Part shown: positions 1-12,419 of the stretch, piece by piece | Position numbering within the stretch: the first letter of the stretch is position 1 | Layout: each line of letters opens with the position of its first letter | NCBI GenBank assembly: GCA_963580455.1 | Contig: OY756962.1 | Location: 14,154,001-14,218,000 of the forward strand | Length of the DNA: 64,000 bases | DNA from: Euonymus europaeus | Lineage: Eukaryota > Streptophyta > Magnoliopsida > Celastrales > Celastraceae | Direction: 5' to 3' | Notes under the pieces: model-generated | Database searches by the model: none | Seen by the model: the letters and a program-made list of their open reading frames with translations, nothing else | What the model was told of the DNA's origin: nothing | Position numbers and translations under genes: made by a program

Positions 1-684
1 GACAAATGGACAAAACCGTTAAAAGCCCCTCCATAGAGAGAGTTGAGCAACTTCGGACCATCAAAGTTTCTCGGTGTACACTTTTTATTGTTCTTCTATG
101 TGAAATTTTATGAGTTTAAGCTTCCAAGATTATTTCGATGCCAAAAAATGAACTTTTTACGACAAATCGACAAAACCGTTAAAAGCTCCTCCATAGAGAG
201 AGTTGACCAACTTCGGACCAACAAAGTTGCTCGGGATACACTTTTTATTGTTCTTCTATGTCATATTTTACGAGTATAAGCTTCCTAGATTATTTCGATG
301 CTAAAACACCATCTTTCTATGACAAATGGACAAAACCGTTAAAATATCCTCCATAGAGAGAGTTGAGCAACTTCAAACCATCAAAGTTGCTCGGTGTATA
401 CTTTTTATTGTTCTTCTATGTCAAATTTTACAAGTATAATTTTCAAAGATTATTTCGATTCCAAATCACCAACTTTCTATGAGAAATGGACAAAACCGTT
501 AAAAGCTCGTCCATAGGGAGTGTGGAGCAACTTCGAACGATCAAAGTTGTTCGATGTACACTTTTTATTGTCCTTCTATGTTAAATTTTATGAGAATAAG
601 CTTCTTAGATTATTTCGATGCCAAAACACCAACTTTTTATCACAAATGGACAAAACCGTTAAAAGCTCCTCCATAGAGAGAGTT

Positions 685-712
685 GAGCAACTTCGGACCA
701 TCAAAGTTGCTC
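685..712. other. Representative monomer dyad (9-bp inverted repeat, 10-bp loop)
   Basis: GAGCAACTT at 685-693 is the exact reverse complement of AAGTTGCTC at 704-712, separated by 10 bp. The same element lies about 35 bp after the anchor in most monomers. The loop varies (CGGACCATCA, CGGACCAACA, CGAACCGTCA, CGAACCATCA) while the arms are often kept. Common arm variants are GAGCAATTT on the left and AAGTTTCTC, AAGTTCCTC or AAGTCGCTC on the right, which introduce one or more mismatches. Dyads able to form hairpins or cruciforms are reported at several centromeric satellites that lack CENP-B boxes. A function here is inference. Confidence 0.9.
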
Positions 713-1450
713 GGTGTACACTTTTTATTATTCTTCTATGTCAAATTTTACGAGTATAATCTTCCAAGATTATTTCGATGCCAAAACACCAACTTTTTAT
801 CACAAATGGACAAAACCGTTAAAAGCTCCTCCATAGAGAGAGTTGAGCAATTTCGGACCAACAAAGTTGCTCGGGATACACTTTTTATTGTTCTTTTATG
901 TCAAATTTTACGAGTATAAGCTTCCTAGATTATTTCGATGCTAAAACACCATCTTTATATGACAAATGGACAAAACCGTTAAAAGCTCCTCCATAGAGAG
1001 AGTTGAGCAATTTCGGACCAACAAAGTTGCTCGGGATACACTTTTTATTGTTCTTTTATGTCAAATTTTACGAGTATAAGCTTCCTAGATTATTTCGATG
1101 CTAAAACACCATCTTTATATGACAAATGGACAAAACCGTTAAAAGCTACTCCATAGAGAGAGTTGAGCAACTTCGGACCATCAAAGTTGCTCGGTGTACA
1201 CTTTTTATTGTTATTCTATGTCAAATTTTACGAGTATAAGCTTCCTTGATTATTTCTATGCTAAAACACCATCTTTCTATGACAAATGGACAAAACCGTT
1301 AAAAGCCTCTCCATAGAGAGAGTTGAGCAACTTCGGACCATCAAAGTTGCTCGGTGTACACTTTTTATTATTATTCTATGTCAAATTTTATGAGTATAAG
1401 CTTCCAATATTATTTCGATTCCAAATCACCAACTTTCTATGAGAAATGGA

Positions 1451-3193
1451 CAAAATCGTTAAAAGCTCCTCCATAGAGAGAGTGGAGCAACTTCGAACCA
1501 TCAAAGTTGCTCGATATACACTTTTTATTTTTCTTCTATGATAAATTTTACGAGCATAAGCTTCCAAGATTATTTCGATGCCAAAACACCAACTTTTTAT
1601 CACAAATGGACAAAACCGTTAAAAGCTCCTCCCTAGAGAGAGTTGAGCAATTTCGGACCAACAAAGTCGCTCGCGATACACTTTTTATTGTTCTTCTTTG
1701 TCAAATTTTACGAGTATAAGCTTCCTAGATTATTTCGATGCTAAAACACCATCTTTCTATGACAAATGGACAAAACCGTTAAAAGCCCCTCCATAGAGAG
1801 AGTTGAGCAACTTCGGACCATCAAAGTTTCTCGGTGTACACTTTTTATTGTTCTTCTATGTCAAATTTTACGCGTATAAGCTTCCAAGATTATTTCGATT
1901 CCAAATCACCAACTTTCTATGAGAAATGGACAAAACCGTTAAAAGCTCCTCCATAGAGAGAGTTGAGCAACTTCGAACCGTCAACGTTTCTCGGTGTGCA
2001 CTTTTTATTGTTCTTCTATGTGAAATTTTATGAGTATAAGCTTCCTAGATTATTTCCATGCCAAAAAATGAACTTTTTACGACAAATGGACAAAACCGTT
2101 AAAAGCTCCTCCATAGAGAGAGTTGAGCAATTTCGGACCAACAAAGTTGCTCGGGATACACTTTTTATTGTTCTTTTATGTCAAATTTTACGAGTATAAG
2201 CTTCCTAGATTATTTCGATGCTAAAACACCATCTTTATATGACAAATTGACAAAACCGTTAAAAGCTCCTCCATAGAGAGAGTTGAGCAATTTCGGACCA
2301 ACAAAGTTGCTCGGTGTACACTTTTTACTGTTATTCTATGTCAAATTTTACGAGTATAAGCTTCCTTGATTATTTCTATGCTAAAACACCATCTTTCTAT
2401 GACAAATGGACAAAACCGTTAAAAGCCTCTCCATAGAGAGAGTTGAGCAACTTCGGACCATCAAAGTTGCTCGGTGTACACTTTTTATTATTTTTCTATG
2501 TCAAATTTTACGAGTATAAGCTTCCAAATCACCAACTTTCTGTGAGAAATGGACAAAACTGTTAAAAGCTCCTCCATAGAGAGAGTGGAGCAACTTCGAA
2601 CCATCAAAGTTGCTCGATATACACTTTTTATTTTTCTTCTATGATAAATTTTACGAGCATAAGCTTCCAAGATTATTTCGATGCCAAAACACCAACTTTT
2701 TATCACAAATGGACAAAACCGTTAAAAGCTCCTCCCTAGAGAGAGTTGAGCAATTTCGGACCAACAAAGTCGCTCGCGATACACTTTTTATTGTTCTTCT
2801 TTGTCAAATTTTACGAGTATAAGCTTCCTAGATTATTTCGATGCTAAAACACCATCTTTCTATGACAAATGGACAAAACCGTTAAAAGCCCCTCCATAGA
2901 GAGAGTTGAGCAACTTCGGACCATCAAAGTTTCTCGGTGTACACTTTTTATTGTTCTTCTATGTCAAATTTTACGCGTATAAGCTTCCAAGATTATTTCG
3001 ATTCCAAATCACCAACTTTCTATAAGAAATGGACAAAACCGTTAAAAGCTCCTCCAAAGAGAGAGTTGAGCAACTTCGAACCGTCAAAGTTTCTCGGTGT
3101 GCACTTTTTATTGTTCTTCTATGTGAAATTTTATGAGTATAAGCTTCCTAGATTATTTCGATGCCAAAAAATGAACTTTTTACGATAAATGGA
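1451..3193 (+). repeat. Seven-monomer tandem duplication (offset 1,103 bp)
   Basis: The monomers at 1,451, 1,611, 1,771 and 1,931 match those at 2,554, 2,714, 2,874 and 3,034 in class and private variants. Examples are CGATATACAC followed by TTTTTCTTCTATGATAAA and, one monomer later, CTCCCTAGAGAG. The offset is seven monomers minus the 17 bp deleted just before 2,554. Matching is lost after about 3,190. Confidence 0.8.
2411..2553 (+). repeat. 143-bp monomer with a 17-bp internal deletion
   Basis: At about 2,521-2,533 the sequence runs CTTCCAAATCACC. Neighbouring C-class monomers have CTTCCAAG-ATTATTTCGATTCCAAATCACC in the same place. The missing 17 bp lie between two copies of TTCCAA, so one repeat copy was lost with the intervening bases. 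This fits slippage or single-strand annealing at microhomology. The same allele is found at 6,872-7,014. Confidence 0.9.
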
Positions 3194-5322
3194 CAAAACC
3201 GTTAAAAGCTCCTCCACAGAGAGAGTTGAGCAACTTCGGACCAACAAAGTTCCTCGGGATACACTTTTTATTGTTCTTCTATGTCAAATTTTACGAGTAT
3301 AAGCTTCCAAGATTATTTCGATGCTAAAAAGCATCTTTCAATGACAAATGGACAAAACCGTTAAAAAGCCCCTGCATAGAGAGAGTTGAGCAACTTCGGA
3401 CCATCAAAGTTTCTCGGTGTACACTTTTTATTGTTCTTCTATGTCAAATTTTACACGTATAAGCTTCCAAGATTATTTCGATTCCAAATAACCAACTTTC
3501 TATGAGAAATGGACAACACCGTTAAAAGCTCCTCCATAGGGAGAGTTGAGCAACTTCGAACCGTCAAAGTTGCTCGGTGTGCACTTTTTATTGTTCTTCT
3601 ATGTGAAATTTTATGAGTATAAGCTTCCTAGATTATTTCCATGCCAAAAAATGAACTTTTTACGACAAATGGACAAAACCGTTAACAGCTCCTCCATAGA
3701 GAGAGTTGAGCAATTTCGGACCAACAAAGTTGCTCGGGATACACTTTTTATTGTTCTTTTATGTCAAATTTTACGAGTATAAGCTTCCTAGATTATTTCG
3801 ATGCTAAAACACCATCTTTATATGACAAATGGACAAAACCGTTAAAAGCTCCTCCATAGAGAGAGTTGAGCAATTTGGGACCAACAAAGTTGCTCGGGAT
3901 ACACTTTTTATTGTTCTTTTATGTCAAATTTTACGAGTATAAGCTTCCAAGATTATTTCGATGCCAAAACACCAACTTTTTATCACAAATGGACAAAACC
4001 GTTAAAAGCTCCTCCCTAGAGAGAGTTGAGCAATTTCGGACCAACAAAGTCGCTCGGGATACACTTTTTATTGTTCTTCTTTGTCAAATTTTACGAGTAT
4101 AAGCTTCCTAGATTATTTCGATGCTAAAACACCATCTTTCTATGACAAATGGACAACACCGTTAAAAGCCCCTCCATAGAGAGAGTTGAGCAACTTCGGA
4201 CCATCAAAGTTTTTCGGTGTACACTTTTTATTGTTCTTCTATGTCAAATTTTACGCGTATAAGCTTCCAAGATTATTTCGATTCCAAATCACCAACTTTC
4301 TATGAGAAATGGACAAAACCGTTAAAGGCTCCTCCATAGAGAGAGTTGAGCAACTTCGAACCGTCAAAGTTTCTCGGTGTGCACTTTTTATTGTTCTTCT
4401 ATGTGAAATTTTATGAGTGTAAGTTTCCAAGATTATTTCGATGCCAAAAAATGAACTTTTTACGACAAATGGATAAAACCGTTAAAAGCTCCTCCACAGA
4501 GAGAGTTGAGCAACTTCGGACAAACAAAGTTGCTCGGGATACACTTTTTATTGTTCTTCTATGTCAAATTTTACGAGTATAAGCTTCCAAGATTATTTCG
4601 ATGCCAAAACACCAACTTTTTATCACAAACGGACAAAACCGTTAAAAGCCCTTCCATAGAGAGAGTTGAGCAACTTCGGACTATCAAAGTTGCTCGGTGT
4701 ACACTTTTTATTATTCTTCTATCTCAAATTTTACGAGTATAAGCTTCGAAGATTATTTCGATGCCAAAACACCAACTTTTTATCACAAATGGTCAAAACC
4801 GTTAAAAGCCCTTCCATAGAGAGTTGAGCAACCTCGGACCAACAAAGTTACTCGGGATACACTTTTTATTGTTCTTCTTTGTCAAATTTTAAAAGTATAA
4901 GCTTCCTAGATTATTTCGATGCTAAAACACCATCTTTCTATGACAAATGGACAAAACCGTTAAAAGCCCCTCCATAGAGAGAGTTGAGCAACTTCGGACC
5001 ATCAAAGTTTCTCGGTGTACACTTTTTATTGTTCTTCTATGTGAAATTTTATGAGTATAAGCTTCCAAGATTATTTCGATGCCAAAAAATGAACTTTTTA
5101 CGACAAATCGACAAAACCGTTAAAAGCTCCTCCATAGAGAGAGTTGACCAACTTCGGACCAACAAAGTTGCTCGGGATACACTTTTTATTGTTCTTCTAT
5201 GTCATATTTTACGAGTATAAGCTTCCTATATTATTTCGATGCTAAAACACCATCTTTCTATGACAAATGGACAAAACCGTTAAAATATCCTCCATAGAGA
5301 GAGTTGAGCAACTTCAAACCAT

Positions 5323-5357
5323 CAAAGTTGCTCGGTGTATACTTTTTATTGTTCTTT
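5323..5357 (+). other. Junction of a 480-bp in-register deletion (chimeric monomer)
   Basis: Up to about 5,340 the sequence matches 382-399, including the private GGTGTATAC variant. From about 5,356 (GTTCTTTTATG, then CGAGTATAAG) it matches about 895 onward. The offset to the first copy changes from 4,941 to 4,461 bp here, which is exactly three monomers. This is the expected footprint of unequal exchange or replication slippage between monomers in register. Confidence 0.8.
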
Positions 5358-6871
5358 TATGTCAAATTTTACGAGTATAAGCTTCCTAGATTATTTCGAT
5401 GCTAAAACACCATCTTTATATGACAAATGGACAAAACCGTTAAAAGCTCCTCCATAGAGAGAGTTGAGCAATTTCGGACCAACAAAGTTGCTCGGGATAC
5501 ACTTTTTATTGTTCTTTTATGTCAAATTTTACGAGTATAAGCTTCCTAGATTATTTCGATGCTAAAACACCATCTTTATATGACAAATGGACAAAACCGT
5601 TAAAAGCTCCTCCATAGAGAGAGTTGAGCAACTTCGGACCATCAAAGTTGCTCGGTGTACACTTTTTATTGTTATTCTATGTCAAATTTTACGAGTATAA
5701 GCTTCCTTGATTATTTCTATGCTAAAACACCATCTTTCTATGACAAATGGACAAAACCGTTAAAAGCCTCTCCATAGAGAGAGTTGAGCAACTTCGGACC
5801 ATCAAAGTTGCTCGGTGTACACTTTTTATTATTATTCTATGTCAAATTTTATGAGTATAAGCTTCCAATATTATTTCGATTCCAAATCACCAACTTTCTA
5901 TGAGAAATGGACAAAATCGTTAAAAGCTCCTCCATAGAGAGAGTGGAGCAACTTCGAACCATCAAAGTTGCTCGATATACACTTTTTATTTTTCTTCTAT
6001 GATAAATTTTACGAGCATAAGCTTCCAAGATTATTTCGATGCCAAAACACCAACTTTTTATCACAAATGGACAAAACCGTTAAAAGCTCCTCCGTAGAGA
6101 GAGTTGAGCAATTTCGGACCAACAAAGTCGCTCGCGATACACTTTTTATTGTTCTTCTTTGTCAAATTTTACGAGTATAAGCTTCCTAGATTATTTCGAT
6201 GCTAAAACACCATCTTTCTATGACAAATGGACAAAACCGTTAAAAGCCCCTCCATAGAGAGAGTTGAGCAACTTCGGACCATCAAAGTTTCTCGGTGTAC
6301 ACTTTTTATTGTTCTTCTATGTCAAATTTTACGCGTATAAGCTTCCAAGATTATTTCGATTCCAAATCACCAACTTTCTATGAGAAATGGACAAAACCGT
6401 TAAAAGCTCCTCCATAGAGAGAGTTGAGCAACTTCAAACCGTCAAAGTTTCTCGGTGTGCACTTTTTATTGTTCTTCTATGTGAAATTTTATGAGTATAA
6501 GCTTCCTAGATTATTTCCATGCCAAAAAATGAACTTTTTACGACAAATGGACAAAACCGTTAAAAGCTCCTCCATAGAGAGAGTTGAGCAATTTCGGACC
6601 AACAAAGTTGCTCGGGATACACTTTTTATTGTTCTTTTATGTCAAATTTTACGAGTATAAGCTTCCTAGATTATTTCGATGCTAAAACACCATCTTTATA
6701 TGACAAATGGACAAAACCGTTAAAAGCTCCTCCATAGAGAGAGTTGAGCAATTTCGGACCAACAAAGTTGCTCGGTGTACACTTTTTACTGTTATTCTAT
6801 GTCAAATTTTACGAGTATAAGCTTCCTTGATTATTTCTATGCTAAAACACCATCTTTCTATGACAAATGGA

Positions 6872-7014
6872 CAAAACCGTTAAAAGCCTCTCCATAGAGA
6901 GAGTTGAGCAACTTCGGACCATCAAAGTTGCTCGGTGTACACTTTTTATTATTTTTCTATGTCAAATTTTACGAGTATAAGCTTCCAAATCACCAACTTT
7001 CTGTGAGAAATGGA
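6872..7014 (+). repeat. 143-bp monomer, second copy of the 17-bp deletion
   Basis: The same 17-bp loss as at 2,411-2,553, with the same downstream CTGTGAGAAATGG variant, 4,461 bp away. Sharing of such an allele supports copying of the whole block rather than an independent deletion. After this monomer the two copies part: this one continues into a sequence matching 3,194 onward. Confidence 0.9.
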
Positions 7015-8130
7015 CAAAACCGTTAAAAGCACCTGCACAGAGAGAGTTGAGCAACTTCGGACCAACAAAGTTCCTCGGGATACACTTTTTATTGTTCTTC
7101 TATGTCAAATTTTACGAGTATAAGCTTCCAAGATTATTTCGATGCTAAAAAGCATCTTTCTATGACAAATGGACAAAACCGTTAAAAAGCCCCTGCATAG
7201 AGAGAGTTGAGCAACTTCGGACCATCAAAGTTTCTCGGTGTACACTTTTTATTGTTCTTCTATGTCAAATTTTACACGTATAAGCTTCCAAGATTATTTC
7301 GATTCCAAATAACCAACTTTCTATGAGAAATGGACAACACCGTTAAAAGCTCCTCCATAGGGAGAGTTGAGCAACTTCGAACCGTCAAAGTTGCTCGGTG
7401 TGCACTTTTTATTGTTCTTCTATGTGAAATTTTATGAGTATAAGCTTCCTAGATTATTTCCATGCCAAAAAATGAACTTTTTACGACAAATGGACAAAAC
7501 CGTTAAAAGCTCCTCCATAGAGAGAGTTGAGCAATTTCGGACCAACAAAGTTGCTCGGGATACACTTTTTATTGTTCTTTTATGTCAAATTTTACGAGTA
7601 TAAGCTTCCTAGATTATTTCGATGCTAAAACACCATCTTTATATGACAAATGGACAAAACTGTTAAAAGGTCCTACATAGAGAGAGTTGAGCAACTTCGG
7701 ACCAACAAAGTTGCTCGGGATACACTTTATTGTTCTTCTATGTCAAATTTTACGAGTATAAGCTTCCAAGATTATTTCGATGCCAAAACACCAACTTTTT
7801 ATCACAAACGGACAAAACCGTTAAAAGCCCTTCCATAGAGAGAGTTGAGCAACTTCGGACTATCAAAGTTGCTCGGTGTACACTTTTTATTAATCTTCTA
7901 TCTCAAATTTTACGAGTATAAGCTTCGAAGATTATTTCGATGCCAAAACACCAACTTTTTATCACAAATGGTCAAAACCGTTAAAAGCCCTTCCATAGAG
8001 AGTTGAGCAACCTCGGACCAACAAAGTTACTCGGGATACACTTTTTATTGTTCTTCTTTGTCAAATTTTACGAGTATAAGCTTCCTAGATTATTTCGATG
8101 CTAAAACACCATCTTTCTATGACAAATGGA

Positions 8131-10688
8131 CAAAACCGTTAAAAGCCTATCCATAGAGAGAGTTGAGCAACTTCGGACCATCAAAGTTTCTCGGTGTACA
8201 CTTTTTATTGTTCTTCTATGTGAAATTTTAGGAGTATAAGCTTCCAAGATTATTTCGATGCCAAAAAATGAACTTTTTACGACAAATCGACAAAACCGTT
8301 AAAAGCTCCTCCATAGAGAGAGTTGACCAACTTCGGACCAACAAAGTTGCTCGGGATACACTTTTTATTGTTCTTCTTTGTCATATTTTACGAGTATAAG
8401 CTTCCTAGATTATTTCGATGCTAAAACACCATCTTTCTATGACAAATGGACAAAACCGTTAAAATATCCTCCATAGAGAGAGTTGAGCAACTTCAAACCA
8501 TCAAAGTTGCTCGGTGTATACTTTTTATTGTTCTTCTATGTCAAATTTTACAAGTATAATTTTCAAAGATTATTTCGATTCCAAATCACCAACTTTCTAT
8601 GAGAAATGGACAAAACCGTTAAAAGCTCGTCCATAGGGAGTGTGGAGCAACTTCGAACCATCAAAGTTGTTCGATGTACACTTTTTATTGTCCTTCTATG
8701 TTAAATTTTATGAGAATAAGCTTCTTAGATTATTTCGATGCCAAAACACCAACTTTTTATCACAAATGGACAAAACCGTTAAAAGCTCCTCCATAGAGAG
8801 AGTTGAGCAACTTCGGACCATCAAAGTTGCTCGGTGTACACTTTTTATTATTCTTCTATGTCAAATTTTACGAGTATAATCTTCCAAGATTATTTCGATG
8901 CCAAAACACCAACTTTTAATCACAAATGGACAAAACCGTTAAAAGCTCCTCCATAGAGAGAGTTGAGCAATTTCGGACCAACAAAGTTGCTCGGGATACA
9001 CTTTTTATTGTTCTTTTATGTCAAATTTTACGAGTATAAGCTTCCTAGATTATTTCGATGCTAAAACACCATCTTTATATGACAAATGGACAAAACCGTT
9101 AAAAGCTCCTCCATAGAGAGAGTTGAGCAATTTCGGACCAACAAAGTTGCTCGGGATACTCTTTTTATTGTTCTTTTATGTCAAATTTTACGAGTATAAG
9201 CTTCCTAGATTATTTCGATGCTAAAACACCATCTTTATATGACAAATGGACAAAACCGTTAAAAGGTCCTCCATAGAGAGAGTTGAGCAACTTCGGACCA
9301 TCAAAGTTGCTCGGTGTACACTTTTTACTGTTATTCTATGTCAAATTTTACGAGTATAAGCTTCCTTGATTATTTCATTGCTAAAACACCATCTTTCTAT
9401 GACAAATGGACAAAACCGTTAAAAGCCTCTCCATAGAGAGAGTTGAGCAACTTCGGACCATCAAAGTTGCTCGGTGTACACTTTTTATTATTTTTCTATG
9501 TCAAATTTTATGAGTATAAGCTTCCAATATTATTTCGATTCCAAATCACCAACTTTCTATGAGAAATGGACAAAATCGTTAAAAGCTCCTCCATAGAGAG
9601 AGTGGAGCAACTTCGAACCATCAAAGTTGCTCGATGTACACTTTTTATTTTTCTTCTATGATAAATTTTACGAGCATAAGCTTCCAAGATTATTTCGATG
9701 CCAAAACACCAACTTTTTATCACAAATGGACAAAACCGTTAAAAGCTCCTCCCTAGAGAGAGTTGAGCAATTTCGGACCAACAAAGTCGCTCGGGATACA
9801 CTTTTTATTGTTCTTCTTTGTCAAATTTTACGAGTATAAGCTTCCTAGATTATTTCGATGCTAAAACACCATCTTTCTATGACAAATGGACAAAACTGTT
9901 AAAAGCCCCTCCATAGAGAGAGTTGAGCAACTTCGGACCATCAAAGTTTCTCGGTGTACACTTTTTATTGTTCTTCTATGTCAAATTTTACGCGTATAAG
10001 CTTCCAAGATTATTTCGATTCCAAATCACCAACTTTCTATGAGAAATGGACAAAACCGTTAAAGGCTCCTCCATAGAGAGAGTTGAGCAACTTCGAACCG
10101 TCAAAGTTTCTCGGTGTGGACTTTTTATTGTTCTTCTATGTGAAATTTTATGAGTGTAAGTTTCCAAGATTATTTCGATGCCAAAAAATGAACTTTTTAC
10201 GACAAATGGACAAAACCGTTAAAAGCTCCTCCACAGAGAGAGTTGAGCAACTTCGGACAAACAAAGTTGCTCGGGATACACTTTTTATTGTTCTTCTATG
10301 TCAAATTTTACGAGTATAAGCTTCCAAGATTATTTCGATGCCAAAACACCAACTTTTTATCACAAACGGACAAAACCGTTAAAAGCCCTTCCATAGAGAG
10401 AGTTGAGCAACTTCGGACTATCAAAGTTGCTCGGTGTACACTTTTTATTAATCTTCTATCTCAAATTTTACGAGTATAAGCTTCGAAGATTATTTCGATG
10501 CCAAAACACCAACTTTTTATCACAAATTGTCAAAACCGTTAAAAGCCCTTCCATAGAGAGTTGAGCAACCTCGGACCAACAAAGTTACTCGGGATACACT
10601 TTTTATTGTTCTTCTTTGTCAAATTTTACGAGTATAAGCTTCCTAGATTATTTCGATGCTAAAACACCATCTTTCTATGACAAATGGA
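8131..10688 (+). repeat. Canonical 16-monomer HOR unit (2,558 bp), copy 1
   Basis: Sixteen monomers in order B-D-B-C-A-A-B2-B2-B-C-A-B-C-D-A-A. It opens with the head (AAAATATCCT at about 8,461, CCATAGGGAGTGTGGAG in the next monomer) and closes with a monomer having CCATAGAGAGTTGAG, 2 bp short, near 10,550. Length is 16 x 160 minus 2. The following block from 10,689 matches it monomer for monomer through its first six monomers, then lacks one B2 monomer, so the offset falls from 2,558 to 2,398. Confidence 0.85.
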
Positions 10689-11700
10689 CAAAACCGTTAA
10701 AAGCCCCTCCATAGAGAGAGTTGAGCAACTTCGGACCATCAAAGTTTCTCGGTGTACACTTTTTATTGTTCTTCTATGTGAAATTTTATGAGTATAAGCT
10801 TCCAAGATTATTTCGATGCCAAAAAATGAACTTTTTACGACAAATCGACAAAACCGTTAAAAGCTCCTCCATAGAGAGAGTTGACCAACTTCGGACCAAC
10901 AAAGTTGCTCGGGATACACTTTTTATTGTTCTTCTATGTCATATTTTACGAGTATAAGCTTCCTAGATTATTTCGATGCTAAAACACCATCTTTCTATGA
11001 CAAATGGACAAAACCGTTAAAATATCCTCCATAGAGAGAGTTGAGCAACTTCAAAACATCAAAGTTGCTCGGTGTATACTTTTTATTGTTCTTCTATGTC
11101 AAATTTTACAAGTATAATTTTCAAAGATTATTTCGATTCCAAATCACCAACTTTCTATGAGAAATGGACAAAACCGTTAAAAGCTCGTCCATAGGGAGTG
11201 TGGAGCAACTTCGAACCATCAAAGTTGTTCGATGTACACTTTTTATTGTCCTTCTATGTTAAATTTTATGAGAATAAGCTTCTTAGATTATTTCGATGCC
11301 AAAACACCAACTTTTTATCACAAATGGACAAAACCGTTAAAAGCTCCTCCATAGAGAGAGTTGAGCAACTTCGGACCATCAAAGTTGCTCGGTGTACACT
11401 TTTTATTATTCTTCTATGTCAAATTTTACGAGTATAATCTTCCAAGATTATTTCGATGCCAAAACACCAACTTTTAATCACAAATGGACAAAACCGTTAA
11501 AAGCTCCTCCTTAGAGAGAGTTGAGCAATTTCGGACCAACAAAGTTGCTCGGGATACACTTTTTATTGTTCTTTTATGTCAAATTATACGAGTATAAGCT
11601 TCCTAGATTATTTCGATGCTAAAACACCATCTTTATATGACAAATGGACAAAACCGTTAAAAGCTCCTCCATAGAGAGAGTTGAGCAACTTCGGACCATC
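9600..11700 (+). repeat. Block with a distal copy at about 38.7-40.8 kb
   Basis: Monomers from 9,731 to 11,649 match those from 38,840 to 40,758 at a constant 29,109-bp offset, through the 2-bp-deleted monomer and the HOR head. The constant offset over 13 monomers, indels included, shows the two stretches descend from one copied segment. Confidence 0.75.
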
Positions 11701-12419
11701 AAAGTTGCTCGGTGTACACTTTTTATTGTTATTCTATGTCAAATTTTACGAGTATAAGCTTCCTTGATTATTTCTATGCTAAAACACCATCTTTCTATGA
11801 CAAATGGACAAAACCGTTAAAAGCCTCTCCATAGAGAGAGTTGAGCAACTTCGGACCATCAAAGTTGCTCGGTGTACACTTTTTATTATTATTCTATGTC
11901 AAATTTTATGAGTATAAGCTTCCAATATTATTTCGATTCCAAATCACCAACTTTCTATGAGAAATGGACAAAATCGTTAAAAGCTCCTCTATAGAGAGAG
12001 TGGAGCAACTTCGAACCATCAAAGTTGCTCGATATACACTTTTTATTTTTCTTGTATGATAAATTTTACGAGCATAAGCTTCCAAGATTATTTCGATGCC
12101 AAAACACCAACTTTTTATCACAAATAGACAAAACCGATAAAAGCTCCTCCCTAGAGAGAGTTGAGCAATTTCGGACTAACAAAGTCGCTCGCGATACACT
12201 TTTTATTGTTCTTCTATGTCAAATTTTACGAGTATAAGCTTCCTAGATTATTTCGATGCTAAAACACCATCTTTCTATGACAAATGGACAAAACCGTTAA
12301 AAGCCCCTCCATAGAGAGAGTTGAGCAACTTCGGACCATCAAAGTTTCTCGGTGTACACTTTTTATTGTTCTTCTATGTCAAATTTTACGCGTATAAGCT
12401 TCCAAGATTATTTCGATTC

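Larger units (their letters stand above)
11..4951 (+). repeat. Expanded derivative of the 16-mer HOR, 31 monomers
   Basis: The first 14 monomers follow the canonical class order B-D-B-C-A-A-B2-B2-B-C-A-B-C-D. The marker AAAATATCCT is in the third monomer, at about 341. The unit then expands before ending in the A-A pair, whose last monomer (4,794-4,951) carries the 2-bp deletion. Within it, 1,451-2,553 and the following monomers from 2,554 form a seven-monomer tandem duplication with a 1,103-bp offset. The total of 4,941 bp is 31 monomers less 19 bp of small deletions. Confidence 0.8.
4952..8130 (+). repeat. 20-monomer derivative of the 16-mer HOR
   Basis: Class order is B-D-B-B2-B2-B-C-A-B-C-D-B2-B-C-B-C-D-B2-A-A. 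It has the head marker AAAATATCCT at about 5,282 and ends in a 2-bp-deleted monomer (7,973-8,130). The C-A-A monomers that normally follow the second B are missing through a 480-bp deletion. Another 640 bp are missing, relative to the unit at 11, after the 143-bp monomer. A further 2-bp loss (ACACTTTATTG) lies near 7,724. Confidence 0.8.

Noticed and set aside
685..712. Possible CENP-B box at CTTCGGACCAACAAAG
   Set aside because: It matches TTCG and the central A of the core motif, but the required CGGG is replaced by AAAG, and in C-class monomers (CTTCGAACCG) the central A is also lost. I did not find a full 17-bp box on either strand in the monomer forms I checked.
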